Virus record (IMG/VR): IMGVR_UViG_3300038450_000008
Span: 1-34,307 of that record
Source of the DNA: a virus
DNA: 34,307 bases
Direction: 5' to 3' (one strand)
Shown here: piece after piece, positions 19,510-29,700 of the stretch
Position numbering within the stretch: position 1 is the stretch's first letter
Layout: every line of letters starts with the position of its first letter
Notes under the pieces: model-generated
Seen by the model: the letters and a program-made list of their open reading frames with translations, nothing else
Told to the model about the DNA's origin: nothing
The model's database searches: none
Made by a program: the position numbers and the translations under genes

Positions 19510-20765
19510 ATACGTATTCCCCAAGATGCCAACTCTTTAAGTTTTTCTTTTGCTATCGGAATTGAACGGGTGAAGCTCTCAATCTGGATGCCCTTCATCT
19601 GTTCGGATATTTCTTTTACTTCATCATAAAGCGGGTCTAAGCTATCACCCATAGCCACGATGCCAGCAATACGAGGGCCAGCATCTTGAGGCATTATCCA
19701 CGTATGCCCGTCAAACTCGCTGTCATAACGGAATTTAATTTGCTCCCTGTATTTCTTTGGATACTGAACCATTAAGGGATGCTTAGAAGCCCAATCGCTA
19801 TGTACGCAAAGCATAACCCCATATTTAGCGGCGTACTCAGGGTCTATCATTTTACCCTCTGCCCCGAACCAAAATACATCAGGAGAGTTTGTAATCATGT
19901 TCATTTGCAATTCAAACGGCGGCGAACCTCCGCGCATACAGGGATCGCCCAGCTTTATATCTTTGCCCTTTGCCCTTGATTCAAGGCTTATAAAATTCCG
20001 GCATTGATATTTTTTAAGCGTGTCGCTGAGCTTGTCATAAATGACGGTCAGGTTGGGGGTAATCTGTGACCATTTTTTTACCGCACAAATATAGAATTCC
20101 CCCTTTTCCTCAGTACCGAGAAGCGCAACGGAAGGCCACAACCCATCAACACCATGCGTATCAATGGCTATGTCAATAGTGCCTTCTAAATGCTTCTCAA
20201 CAACAAAGGTCATTATCTCCGCCTTTGGCCCTAAATGATATTCAAGGTCGTCAACCTGTCCTTTATAAAGCTCATAACCTTCTACGAAAAACGATTCCAT
20301 ATCGCCGCGCGTCTTATCACACTTAATCCATAGCTTTTCGTTGTCATGTTCTTTAATATATTTTCTGAGCTTGCTTACACCCTTGACAAGTTCATACTCG
20401 CCCTGGTTGATTCCTAATTCGTCAAAGTACGGTTTAGCCTCACTTCGATAGATTTCAAGCTCATCAGCGTTTCTGCTGCCCCATACCCTCTTGCCGGAAT
20501 TAACAAGCTCTATTTGTTCTTTCCCGTAGTATGTATCAGGGAATATAAACAAGTCGGTTTCTTCCCTCACTTCCGCAATGCCTTCTACGCGGTCAAACTT
20601 ATCTGAGCCTTCTCCGACCTCCGTATCTTTAGAAGAAGGAAAGGCGTTAATCCAAGGGCTGCTATACGTCACACGCCCAAACCACTTCGCAAGGGTACGC
20701 GGCAATTCCGAGAAGATGCCATTGTCCTGAATATGGGCTGATTTACTTTTATAATCCTGAATCAT
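19506..20765 (-). CDS. ATP-grasp-like enzyme in the tail operon
   Basis: A 419-residue protein resembling the glycinamide ribonucleotide synthetase-like ATP-grasp fold. FIFPDTYYGKEQIELVNSGK and VWGSRNADELEIYRSEAKP (about 73-112) form the pre-ATP region, LWIKCDKTRGDMESFF (about 144-159) the ATP-binding Lys region, and FVVEKHLEGTIDIAIDTHGV (about 187-206) the metal-site strand. ATP-grasp enzymes ligate a carboxylate to an amine or thiol via acyl-phosphate. It lies between the largest ejection protein and the tail fibre, with 4-nt overlaps on both sides, so it is co-expressed with virion genes. The substrate is unknown. Confidence 0.65.
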   Translation of the reverse strand: MIQDYKSKSAHIQDNGIFSELPRTLAKWFGRVTYSSPWINAFPSSKDTEVGEGSDKFDRVEGIAEVREETDLFIFPDTYYGKEQIELVNSGKRVWGSRNADELEIYRSEAKPYFDELGINQGEYELVKGVSKLRKYIKEHDNEKLWIKCDKTRGDMESFFVEGYELYKGQVDDLEYHLGPKAEIMTFVVEKHLEGTIDIAIDTHGVDGLWPSVALLGTEEKGEFYICAVKKWSQITPNLTVIYDKLSDTLKKYQCRNFISLESRAKGKDIKLGDPCMRGGSPPFELQMNMITNSPDVFWFGAEGKMIDPEYAAKYGVMLCVHSDWASKHPLMVQYPKKYREQIKFRYDSEFDGHTWIMPQDAGPRIAGIVAMGDSLDPLYDEVKEISEQMKGIQIESFTRSIPIAKEKLKELASWGIRI

Positions 20766-23700
20766 TGCTGACCCCTGATTGTAAACATCTTCTGCATTCT
20801 CCGCAGTTCCTTAGTGGCTTCCGGCCCTATTGCTTTTTCAACCTGCTTCTGTATTTCCTTTCTCTGCTCTGCCTGTTCTTTATGAAGATCCATGATTGCG
20901 ATTTCCGCATCAGAAGGGGCATTCCATGAAGTCACACCTATGGATTGAAGCATGGACTGATACAGCGTATAATCTCTCGCATTAAACAATCCCTGTATTG
21001 GTATAGGGGCAAAACCCGTCACGTAATCGCTTATCTGTTCGCCTACGTCTTTTTTTCTACCCCATGCGTCGCGGCCAGTAAGCCCTTCAATAGCGGGTCT
21101 CACCGTTGCCGGATTTAATCTATGATATGAAAAGCTACGGAGGTCTGTGATTAAATGGTAAATATCGCCCGGTACTGTCCTGATAGAATATTCCTTTCCG
21201 TCATAGACGAACCCGAAGAGATGCTTCATAGTATAAGCAGCATAATCTATGGGGTCATTCGCAAGTCTATCCGCTTCGTCTCCTATAATCGCACCAAGAA
21301 TTCTTGCACCTATAAAGTTATAAGCGGCAAGTCGGATTAAGGCCGCCGCCTGTTCTTTTCCGTATGGCTTCAATGCCTGTAATGCAAATCCCGCCCGCGC
21401 CTCGAGAAAATCCGGGGCAAGCGCCGCAAGCCTGAAAACATCTTGCAGGGTAGGGTTTCTACCCATAGCCTTATAGTTCAGTTCCCCAAAAGCATGGTTA
21501 GCCTGATCCGCGCTTAACTTTAAAAGCTGATCCCTGTTTAATTCAGGATACCGCGCCTGATTTCTTTCAAAAGCATCCATAGCCATGTTCATCTTAATTT
21601 CAGGAATCTTTTTCTTGAATAGATATTCCTTGTATTTGTGGGATGCAGGGCCAAGCAGGGGTATCTTTTCTATTAATCCTGATCCGAATAATCCCTCAGA
21701 GAACAGCGAAGCCGAATCACCGCCATAAACTTTCAGTCCGTGATTGATAAGCTCTCTCTGTACGGGATCTTCCGTATCGAGTGCATGAGTACCCCACGGA
21801 TTAACCTTGTGACCGATAGCGTGTTCAATTTCCGTCACCTGATGAAACGGGGAAATGCTCAGGAGTGTATTCTTTAATTCCCCGCTTCCTTTGAGTATGG
21901 CAGCCGTGACAGCGTTTTCTTGTAATGCTGATTTAGCTAGGGCGTTTTTCAGCTTTTTGTATCCCTCTTTATGGATAAGTAAATCACCTTGTAAAAAGAT
22001 GGGTTTGCCCTCGGCATCCTTACCTACCCATTTATAACCCCTTAATGCGGAGTGTGGTATTTCACGGTAAAGACCGTAATCCTCGTCCTTAATTGTACGG
22101 GGCTTAATTAGATAGGATTCTGACGGCTTCTCCCCTCCGGGTAATTCAACACCAGAACCCGAAACTATCGCAAGGGGCTTCCCATCGGCTGCATCTTGAG
22201 AAGGTAAATCCTTGACGAACTTCCTTGTCAGAATAGCCTTGTTAAAAGAATTCTCGTAAATAGTAATGAGTTTTCCAATGTCCTTCTCGTAGGTGTATCC
22301 TTCCTGCTCACCATCGAAGAAGTGTTCAAAAATTCTCTTTTTAAGAAATGCGGGGTTTGCCCTGAATAATCCGGCGTTGGATTCCGCCATAATTCTGCCC
22401 GTCATCGGGTCTTTTTTCTTCAAGACCTGATTGACGTAATCAGAAACACCGTGGTCTATCATCTCCGCTTCGATAGCCTTATCGAGTTTTGCGCTGTAAT
22501 ATTGCCTGATGTTTTCGGCAAAGGTCTTTTCTTCGTCGCTTAAAGTTAGTGCGTTCTCATAACCCTTCTTGATAGCAGGGTCTTGTGATTTGTCCGCCCA
22601 TTCCCTGAGCTTTGCAGCATCCCCTCCGGCTGCAACGTAATTCGCCATTGCCTCTCTTTTTTTTCTCGATACCGTGGAGATTATCTGTTCCGCCCATTTC
22701 TGAGTTTTGAGTCCTGAAATATCTATTCCGCCAAGATGCTCCATGAATACCTTGTCAAAGTTGGTGAACTTGACTTCTGAGTTTTTATACCAATCCCATA
22801 CCGAAGCCCCTATAGCCTTGACCTTCTCAAAGGCATTACGTGGGGCTGCCATGACACCCTTGTAGATAGCGGATGCCTGTTCTGAGAACTTCATCCTGTC
22901 ATTAAAGGTGGTAGTCTTGGGAAGGTTCTCAAGGGATTGTGTAAGCTGGTCTATGTCGGGAGCGGTTTCGCCCTTTGCGCCGCGGGCTTTCGCGCCTACG
23001 CCTTTAATTTCGGCTTGCGAGGATGGCTCAGGTTGAACAATTTTAGTTTCCGCCGTGGGTTGTCCCTCGGCTTCTATCTCTTTCCTAAACTCAGGCACGC
23101 TTCGCCCAATCTCAGGGTATAAATCACGAACCTTCACGCCGCCGGGACTCGACAAAGAAGAAAACAACAATCCCGTTCCTAACCCCTTTGCGGCTTCTTT
23201 TATCTTCTGACCTTCAGGAGCTTCCATTGCGCTCTCAAGGGCGAACGTCCCCCCCATCATGGTAGCCTGAATATATCTTGAAAACGGCTGTATCATCTTG
23301 AACACGCCGTATAGCGTCCCTGTTTTTGCCGCTTCTATAAGGCCGCCGATAAACGGGTCTTGGTCATGCTCGATTGCCTTCTCCGCACCTGTAACGGCGG
23401 GTATGGTAAAGCCGGATGCCACTTTTAAGGCAAAATCTACAATCCCCGGAACTGCTCCGCCCACCGCTTCACCTACCAATTCTTCAAGAAACCCCACGCC
23501 TACTTTGTCCGCCCTATCCTTCCAGTAACCAGCATTACGGTTATATTCTTCCGCCGCCTTCTCAAATAGTCCGCCGCGTTCCATGCCTGTCTCACGCTGT
23601 ATATATTTTGTAAGCACATCAAAAGTATCCGCCATGTTCGCTATGCCGCGATTAATAGCAGATGCCGCCGTATATCCCGTAGCCATCCACGGGTCAGCAA

Positions 23701-23893
23701 TATTACTGAAAAACTGGGTGAATCCGTTTCTCTGTTCAACCTGCTTATCAGGAGTAAAATCTTTCACATGGTTGTCCACGTACTGATCAACGGGGAATGG
23801 AGAAGGCTCGGCGTGATGGGGTAAATCCGCCATAGGTACAATATCCCCCCTGCTTACATTTGGCATATCATTCTGTGAAACTATATCGTTCAT
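20762..23893 (-). CDS. Large internal virion / ejection protein (1043 aa)
   Basis: The largest inner-core protein, in the position of T7 gp16. It has a long soluble N-terminus, hydrophobic Gly/Ala stretches (GEAVGGAVPGIVDFALKVAS at about 140-160; GTGLLFSSLSSPGG near 235), a helical middle, and a C-terminus with LIRLAAYNFIGARILGAIIG and a charged helix ending TIRGQQ. No lytic transglycosylase motif was seen. Such proteins are ejected with the DNA and form a channel across the envelope. It overlaps both neighbours by 4 nt. Function is assigned mainly from position and composition. Confidence 0.65.
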   Translation of the reverse strand: MNDIVSQNDMPNVSRGDIVPMADLPHHAEPSPFPVDQYVDNHVKDFTPDKQVEQRNGFTQFFSNIADPWMATGYTAASAINRGIANMADTFDVLTKYIQRETGMERGGLFEKAAEEYNRNAGYWKDRADKVGVGFLEELVGEAVGGAVPGIVDFALKVASGFTIPAVTGAEKAIEHDQDPFIGGLIEAAKTGTLYGVFKMIQPFSRYIQATMMGGTFALESAMEAPEGQKIKEAAKGLGTGLLFSSLSSPGGVKVRDLYPEIGRSVPEFRKEIEAEGQPTAETKIVQPEPSSQAEIKGVGAKARGAKGETAPDIDQLTQSLENLPKTTTFNDRMKFSEQASAIYKGVMAAPRNAFEKVKAIGASVWDWYKNSEVKFTNFDKVFMEHLGGIDISGLKTQKWAEQIISTVSRKKREAMANYVAAGGDAAKLREWADKSQDPAIKKGYENALTLSDEEKTFAENIRQYYSAKLDKAIEAEMIDHGVSDYVNQVLKKKDPMTGRIMAESNAGLFRANPAFLKKRIFEHFFDGEQEGYTYEKDIGKLITIYENSFNKAILTRKFVKDLPSQDAADGKPLAIVSGSGVELPGGEKPSESYLIKPRTIKDEDYGLYREIPHSALRGYKWVGKDAEGKPIFLQGDLLIHKEGYKKLKNALAKSALQENAVTAAILKGSGELKNTLLSISPFHQVTEIEHAIGHKVNPWGTHALDTEDPVQRELINHGLKVYGGDSASLFSEGLFGSGLIEKIPLLGPASHKYKEYLFKKKIPEIKMNMAMDAFERNQARYPELNRDQLLKLSADQANHAFGELNYKAMGRNPTLQDVFRLAALAPDFLEARAGFALQALKPYGKEQAAALIRLAAYNFIGARILGAIIGDEADRLANDPIDYAAYTMKHLFGFVYDGKEYSIRTVPGDIYHLITDLRSFSYHRLNPATVRPAIEGLTGRDAWGRKKDVGEQISDYVTGFAPIPIQGLFNARDYTLYQSMLQSIGVTSWNAPSDAEIAIMDLHKEQAEQRKEIQKQVEKAIGPEATKELRRMQKMFTIRGQQ

Positions 23894-25866
23894 TTCTTTG
23901 CCGCTTGTTCAAGGTCGTACATTTCACGATATTGCGGGTCAACTTCTTCTCTGCTTTTTGGTATGTCCTTTGTGGTCTTTGCTGTAGCCGTTGGCGCACT
24001 ATAATGATACTGACCATCAGGCCATAACCACGCTTGCTTGCCGGACTTCGTAGTAATCGTGTTTTCCTGTTTTGCTTCTGTGCTCGGCGTATATTTCGGA
24101 ACAAAAAAGCCCTTTATCTTCTCCCATCCGCTCGGCTTCCCTGATTGCATGCTCTCTTTTATTGACTTCACCTTTTCGTCAATCTTCATCCTGTAATGAG
24201 GTACGATCTCTTTCGCCTTATTGAATATTTCTTCTGTTGTAACTGGTACTCGTTTTCCTTCTGTGGCTTTCTTTGTTTCTTCCTTTACCCACTTTTGAAG
24301 TTCCTGTTGTGCTTGCGCCGCCTTTTCGGTCTCAGCGGGTATTGAAGGAAGTAGCGCACCTTTGCTCGGAGCAATCTGGCTTGTGAGATATTTATTCGCC
24401 TGAGATAATCCATGATTAGTGTCTTTCAATTCTCTATTATCAAGACGACCAAGAAGCGCAAAGGCTGTCCCGCTTTTCAGATGATTGGTATTGACAATCT
24501 CCTTTTTGGCTTCATCATAGTTCCCGCCGTCTATTAATTCCTGTATGCGTAAATATTCCTTTCTGTCCTCATGGTTTGAAACGTCTTCATCCGTCCTCTT
24601 GCCCCATGTCCTGATGCCGTTTAAAAGTTGTAATCCTTCAGGCGTTCCCTTGAGGAACTTGCTCTGCTTTAATTTTTTACTTGCTTCTCCGAGTTTCCCG
24701 CCTACAATATCTTCAATAACACCCCGCGCCTCTTTCTCTTTGCCTTCCCTCTGTATCCTCTCTGTATCGGCGTTCTTCGCATGAATGTAGGTTTCTGCTT
24801 CATTTATTAATTTACGGTTAGGATTGCCGTTTTTATCGAGAAGCCCGTTCTCCCTGCGAAAGTCCTCGCTCTGTAATTCTCTTTCGGCAGAACCAAAATC
24901 AAAACTTCCGTCTTCGTGCTGCCATCTGGATTCGAGTTTTCCTATTGAGGCATTTACCGCAAGTTCGCCCTGCTCCCTGTCCATCTTGTTTTTAACAACT
25001 TCAAGCCTGTTCTCTCCGTATGTTTGAAAATTGGCGAGTTCCTTTGGATCAATGTCCTTATATATTCCCGCGTCCATCTTCTTTAATGTACGGACAATCA
25101 ATGATGGGTCATTGCTTTTCAGACCTAAAATAACTTCCGATTCCTCCCGCTTCTTAAGAAATTTCTGTGTGCGTTCGTGCAGTTCATGTGCTGTAATGAT
25201 GTGATCGTTTGCCGCTAATGTGAGCTTTGCCCTGTATTCGTTTTCCACGGCCGCACGCTGGGCTAACAGCTTGCCTATTCCTTTTGGTTTTAGATCAACA
25301 CCCGTCTGTAAAATTGAAGCGTCAGCATCAGCGGATATTAGGGTTATGCCCGCTTCTTCCGTGGCATGGTCTATTTGCTGTGTAAGCTCAGACCATTGCT
25401 GCGAGGCTTCGTCGGCTGCTATGTCAAGCTGGTACTTCCCATCTTCCGTGAGAAGTTTCAGCCGTTTCATTTCTATTGCATGCTTGACCGTGTTTATTTT
25501 CCCGCCAAGCCACGGCTCGACATGGTTCCATATACGTTCGTTATTCCCTAACTGGTCATGGTACTTTTTAAGAAGCTCATCGGTCTGCTTCTGAATATCA
25601 CCAGTAAAATTATTATAATCAGTCCTTTGTTCAAAACCCTCAATCACCTTTTCAATATCGCCATTGACAAGGTTCTCCGTCTTCAGCATCGAAACATGGT
25701 CTTCTGCGCTTTGAATGGCGCGATAAACTTTTGCCCCATACTGCGCGGTTGATTCAATACCCTCTGCCGCTTTTTCCACGGCGGCAAATGGAGCACCCGC
25801 CATGCCCGGTGATAGTTCGGGCATCGGTACTTCTTTAGGTGTTATTGAGGTTGGTATTAGCGGCAT
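23890..25866 (-). CDS. Internal virion protein, coiled-coil (T7 gp15-like position)
   Basis: A 658-residue, highly charged helical protein rich in Lys, Glu and Gln. It opens MPLIPTSITPKEVPMPELSP and continues with long coiled-coil regions (for example IEKVIEGFEQRTDYNNF and LTLAANDHIITAHELHERTQ) ending YDLEQAAKK. Its position between a small Gly-rich core protein and the giant ejection protein matches the middle core protein of podoviruses. No enzymatic motif is seen. Confidence 0.65.
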   Translation of the reverse strand: MPLIPTSITPKEVPMPELSPGMAGAPFAAVEKAAEGIESTAQYGAKVYRAIQSAEDHVSMLKTENLVNGDIEKVIEGFEQRTDYNNFTGDIQKQTDELLKKYHDQLGNNERIWNHVEPWLGGKINTVKHAIEMKRLKLLTEDGKYQLDIAADEASQQWSELTQQIDHATEEAGITLISADADASILQTGVDLKPKGIGKLLAQRAAVENEYRAKLTLAANDHIITAHELHERTQKFLKKREESEVILGLKSNDPSLIVRTLKKMDAGIYKDIDPKELANFQTYGENRLEVVKNKMDREQGELAVNASIGKLESRWQHEDGSFDFGSAERELQSEDFRRENGLLDKNGNPNRKLINEAETYIHAKNADTERIQREGKEKEARGVIEDIVGGKLGEASKKLKQSKFLKGTPEGLQLLNGIRTWGKRTDEDVSNHEDRKEYLRIQELIDGGNYDEAKKEIVNTNHLKSGTAFALLGRLDNRELKDTNHGLSQANKYLTSQIAPSKGALLPSIPAETEKAAQAQQELQKWVKEETKKATEGKRVPVTTEEIFNKAKEIVPHYRMKIDEKVKSIKESMQSGKPSGWEKIKGFFVPKYTPSTEAKQENTITTKSGKQAWLWPDGQYHYSAPTATAKTTKDIPKSREEVDPQYREMYDLEQAAKK

Positions 25867-25869
25867 AAT

Positions 25870-26337
25870 CTATCCTATCCACGGGCTGTTTATGCCCTTT
25901 TGCGCGGCTGCGTACCCTAAACCCGCACGCCCTATACTTGTTAGAAAAGTGCCCATAGCCCCCGTTGTCCCGGCGTATGAGGCAACATCTCCATAATATT
26001 TTTGCAAAGTAGCGGATGTTTCCCCGGCGTATTTAATCCTCTCCTGTTCTTCCTCTGCCTGCATAGCGGTATCGGCAAGGATAAGAAGCGGAGAGCCTTT
26101 TGTAATATCAACTCCGGCTTTTGCATAAAGCGACCTCTGCCTTCCCATAAGGTTAGAGAATTTGGCTGTGGAGGCTTCGGATTCTTCCCTCATTTTTTCA
26201 AGGGCTACATTTGCGTTATAATCATAGGCCGCGCTTTCCGCCTGACCCTTTTTGTATTGGGCAACCGCGCCGACAGTACCGCCAGCAAGACCCATCCCGG
26301 AAAACAAACCCGCCATATTGGTAGCAGTTAGTTCCAT
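25870..26337 (-). CDS. Small internal virion protein (gp14-like)
   Basis: A 155-residue protein with a Gly-rich hydrophobic start (MAGLFSGMGLAGGTVGAVAQ at about 8-27), a central helix (SAAYDYNANVALEKMREESE), RQRSLYAKAGVDITKGSPLL, and a second Ala/Gly stretch near the end. This layout is characteristic of podovirus core proteins in the gp14 position. It overlaps the GNAT gene by 10 nt. Confidence 0.7.
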   Translation of the reverse strand: MELTATNMAGLFSGMGLAGGTVGAVAQYKKGQAESAAYDYNANVALEKMREESEASTAKFSNLMGRQRSLYAKAGVDITKGSPLLILADTAMQAEEEQERIKYAGETSATLQKYYGDVASYAGTTGAMGTFLTSIGRAGLGYAAAQKGINSPWIG

Positions 26338-26798
26338 TTTATTGCATCCTTGTTAAAAATTCGGGAATACATATATACAGATTCATTTGAAGGCCCGTAG
26401 CATTTAAGAAAACCCTCCAACTCAAAACCGAGACATTTAAACCATTTTTCATCATGTGTTAGCGACACCGCCTGTACCCTGCAAAAACCTTTTTCTTCAG
26501 CCATTAAGGGCAATCTTTTTTTAAGTTCTCTGAATGCGGTCAGCTTGTATTTATAAAAAAGTGCCGAAATAAGTATCCATGCTTCTCCGCGTTTCCATCC
26601 GAGGTTTATTATGCCCGCACACATGACCGGGGCTTGAAAGCACATAAGCGTAAGAGCTGCGCTGCCGGGGCTAAGATACGCGGTCAGCATTTCATTCACC
26701 ATCTTTTCAGAGAGCACCTTGCCCATGCCCCGGTTACGGGTTATAATATCTATCGCATGCTCTGCCGCAAAAGGCACAACCCTGAGATCAATTCTCAT
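26328..26798 (-). CDS. GNAT-fold protein (T7 gp13-like internal virion protein)
   Basis: A 156-residue protein resembling the small GNAT-like protein that follows the nozzle gene in T7-like phages: RVVPFAAEHAIDII at the N-terminus, CAGIINLGWKRGEAWILISA mid-protein, and the acetyltransferase-like ending RVQAVSLTHDEKWFKCLGFELEGFLKCYG (about 107-135). In T7 the equivalent (gp13) helps virion assembly; acetyl transfer has not been shown for it as far as I know. It overlaps the nozzle gene by 4 nt. Confidence 0.7.
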   Translation of the reverse strand: MRIDLRVVPFAAEHAIDIITRNRGMGKVLSEKMVNEMLTAYLSPGSAALTLMCFQAPVMCAGIINLGWKRGEAWILISALFYKYKLTAFRELKKRLPLMAEEKGFCRVQAVSLTHDEKWFKCLGFELEGFLKCYGPSNESVYMYSRIFNKDAIKWN

Positions 26799-29700
26799 CC
26801 GCCGTCTGCAACGCTCAATCGCGGAATTATGGCTTTAAGCGTAAAGGGTAAGGGCAGATCATGGACGATTGTTATTGTTGCCTCATCGTCCCACCCGCCA
26901 TCTATATCAACCGTTATGTCGCCTGTAAAAAGAGTAGGCGCTGTACCCGTTCCAAACGGGATCAAGTAGGTATTGCCCGGACTCAGGGAATAGCCGAAAA
27001 CGCCGAGAGTTCCCGGAGCAATAGAATAACCATAGCCAACATTGTAAAGTTTTTTATTATTAGACCCCACCTTGCAGCCAAATGTTTCATAGAAGCATAA
27101 AGTAGCACGGCTTATCTTTTGCTTTTTCCCCCTTGATGTTCCTTGCTGGCTGCCGATATTAGGATTCATCGGATCTATTGTTGTGGTATAGGGAAGTCCT
27201 ATGTGGATTTTATTACAGTAATACGAAAAAGTTATAGTATCTGCGGCAACCGTTTCGTCAAAGATAATTGCCCCGTCACCCAGCGCCTGCACTTCCTTGC
27301 CCATAAGATAGGTCATGCCGGAAATTACATTCGTGACTTTCGTGGCAGTTCCGCCCGACGCGTAAGCAGTCCATCCCGTAGAATCAATACCTAACAGCGA
27401 AAAAGTATTCGTTGTATAATAGACTGTGATTGTAATTGACGTGCAACTCCATGTTGCTCCAATGGCATGTGTGCTGACCCCAACATCTACACCGAAACCG
27501 CTATTGTTATTGATGTCAGAATATAACCAATCGCCATCCCACAAATCAGAAGAACTGCCTAACGGGGTTGTGATATTAGAAAACCACCATGACGTTCCGC
27601 CCTCAAGGTTTATCCAGTTTTGCGTGTCACCATAATCTGAGCCAGCCTTCATTAATGTAGTTTTGGGGTCAATAGCGACAGTAGAACCCGTAGTATTATA
27701 TTGAACCTTAATTCCCCTTATGACCGCATTGGAAAGAACGGTAAAACCAAAGCCTGTTATTTTTTCATGCGTGTTCGTGCCGATGCTGCTTGAACCCCAG
27801 CCCGACACAGTTTTGGCCTGATTACTTACAGCCCCTACTCCCGTTACGGTGTAGGCTGCGGTATTGTCTTGATTGACTTGCGTCATTCCCAGCACGCCGG
27901 AAATATTAACTAAATCACCGTTAGCGAAAGTATGGCCGGGAGCGGTCACAACCGGGGGAGCGGCCTTGCTGATGTTCGTTATATTAACTGCGTCTCCGCC
28001 GTCCCACGTCAAGCCTGCATGAACAAAGAAGGCTTCTGTAATGTCTCCAAATATCTCTTGCGGCATGAAGTATTCAACATATCGAACCGTCGCCCCGTTA
28101 ATAGTTCTATTGACAATAATCCATACCTGATCTTCGTCATTGTCCTGACTGACAGAAGCCACAGATTCAATAACGCCGTCCGTGACGATTCTAAACCAAG
28201 CATAGACCTGTTCCTGACTTTCAAAGGTCATGCCGAGTAATTGGCCGTCCGCCCTTACCGCCCAAAAGATAGGGTAAGGTTCTGCCTGAAAAGCCGTTTG
28301 TATAATGCCGGAAGTCTCTTTGGTCGGGCCTATTGTAATATGCCTTGCAACACGAGTTAAATCCGGGGCTATCCACTGATTAGTCTGCCATTGATATTGA
28401 AGCAGCCGCACAACCCTTGCTGACCGCGTAACCCATATAATTGAATCATTGACCATTTGCGGGGCTATCTTGCCAACGCCTGTTGAAATCTGTTTTTCGT
28501 TATCCACATTGGCCTGTGAAAGAGAAGCGCCATTTGTTCCGCCCATCCCCCAAACGCCATCAGCCGTGCCGATCATTAACATCTGCTTCCCTACAAGCCA
28601 GCGTATGCGGTCAACCTGACCTGAAACCATCGTAAACTGAAAGGCATGATCTTCTTCGTTAAGGTCACAAATGAAATCGGGGTAATCGCTTTGCACGCTA
28701 CCATCTATATCTTGTGGTTTATTGTCAGACCCGGCAAGGACAAGACGCTGTTGAAATAGGGTTCCGCAATCAGGATAATCTCCCGTAGCGGCGAACATAT
28801 TATTTACCGCAACAACAAATCCGCCAGCGACATAGGCATTAAACTGTGTTGTATCTATTACCGCCCCGGTATCCGGGTCTTGAAGGTTAAACCGTTTCCA
28901 TGAACCTGGCCCACCCGTAGTATAGTTATAAACAAGAAACTCCCCCCCGTTAAGTTCAACCATGCCGGAAATTCCACTCATGTAGATTCTCTGACCAGTT
29001 GCTAATCCATCTTTAGTTACGTAAACGAGTGCGGGGTTTTGTTGAGAAATTGAAGCTATTGGATTGCCTATGTCTGCATATCCGGCGCTAACCGGGCCTT
29101 GAGTTCCCCTGCATGAAAGGTTTTGAAAAACCCAGCCAAAAGAGCAATACCGCATAAGTTCTGCCGGAGGATAGGAATGGTGAAAAATATATAATACATC
29201 CGCACTTTGCGAATTGACGTCTAAATCAAACAGGTCTGCCGCGAGGTATGGTGTGGTAATCTCAACAACAGTAGCGGGTGAATAAATAGACCAATCAACG
29301 GTAAAGAGCGGAGGGAATTCATATTGATTATTATGGTTCGCCACGTATGCTTGAGCAACCGTGGTCATTGACGAAGATGTGGTTGTAGGGGCGACGATAG
29401 CCGGAGTTGTATTGTATGCTGAATTCGCGTCAACCGTCCAGCCCGTCAAGTCAATATATTCATCGGTAGCGCCGTTTAAACCGACCAGCGCAACGATTGC
29501 GGCTTGAATATTCGTGGCACTATTTTTAGAAGGAGTTGCGTTTGCAAGTAGAATACTAAGACCCTGATTCGGTGTTATGCCATTTTTAGCAACGGAGAGT
29601 GTGTCTCCTGTATTAACGCCTATGGTAATGGTAACATTGCCTGTATAAAATTGTGCAAAGGGGGCTATGATGTTAAGAACCTTTGACCCCGTAAAAGAAA

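Noticed and set aside
23868-24104. Minus-strand 78-codon frame at the junction of the two ejection genes
   Set aside because: It is an out-of-frame, Arg/Lys-rich shadow of the 23890-25866 gene without its own ribosome site.
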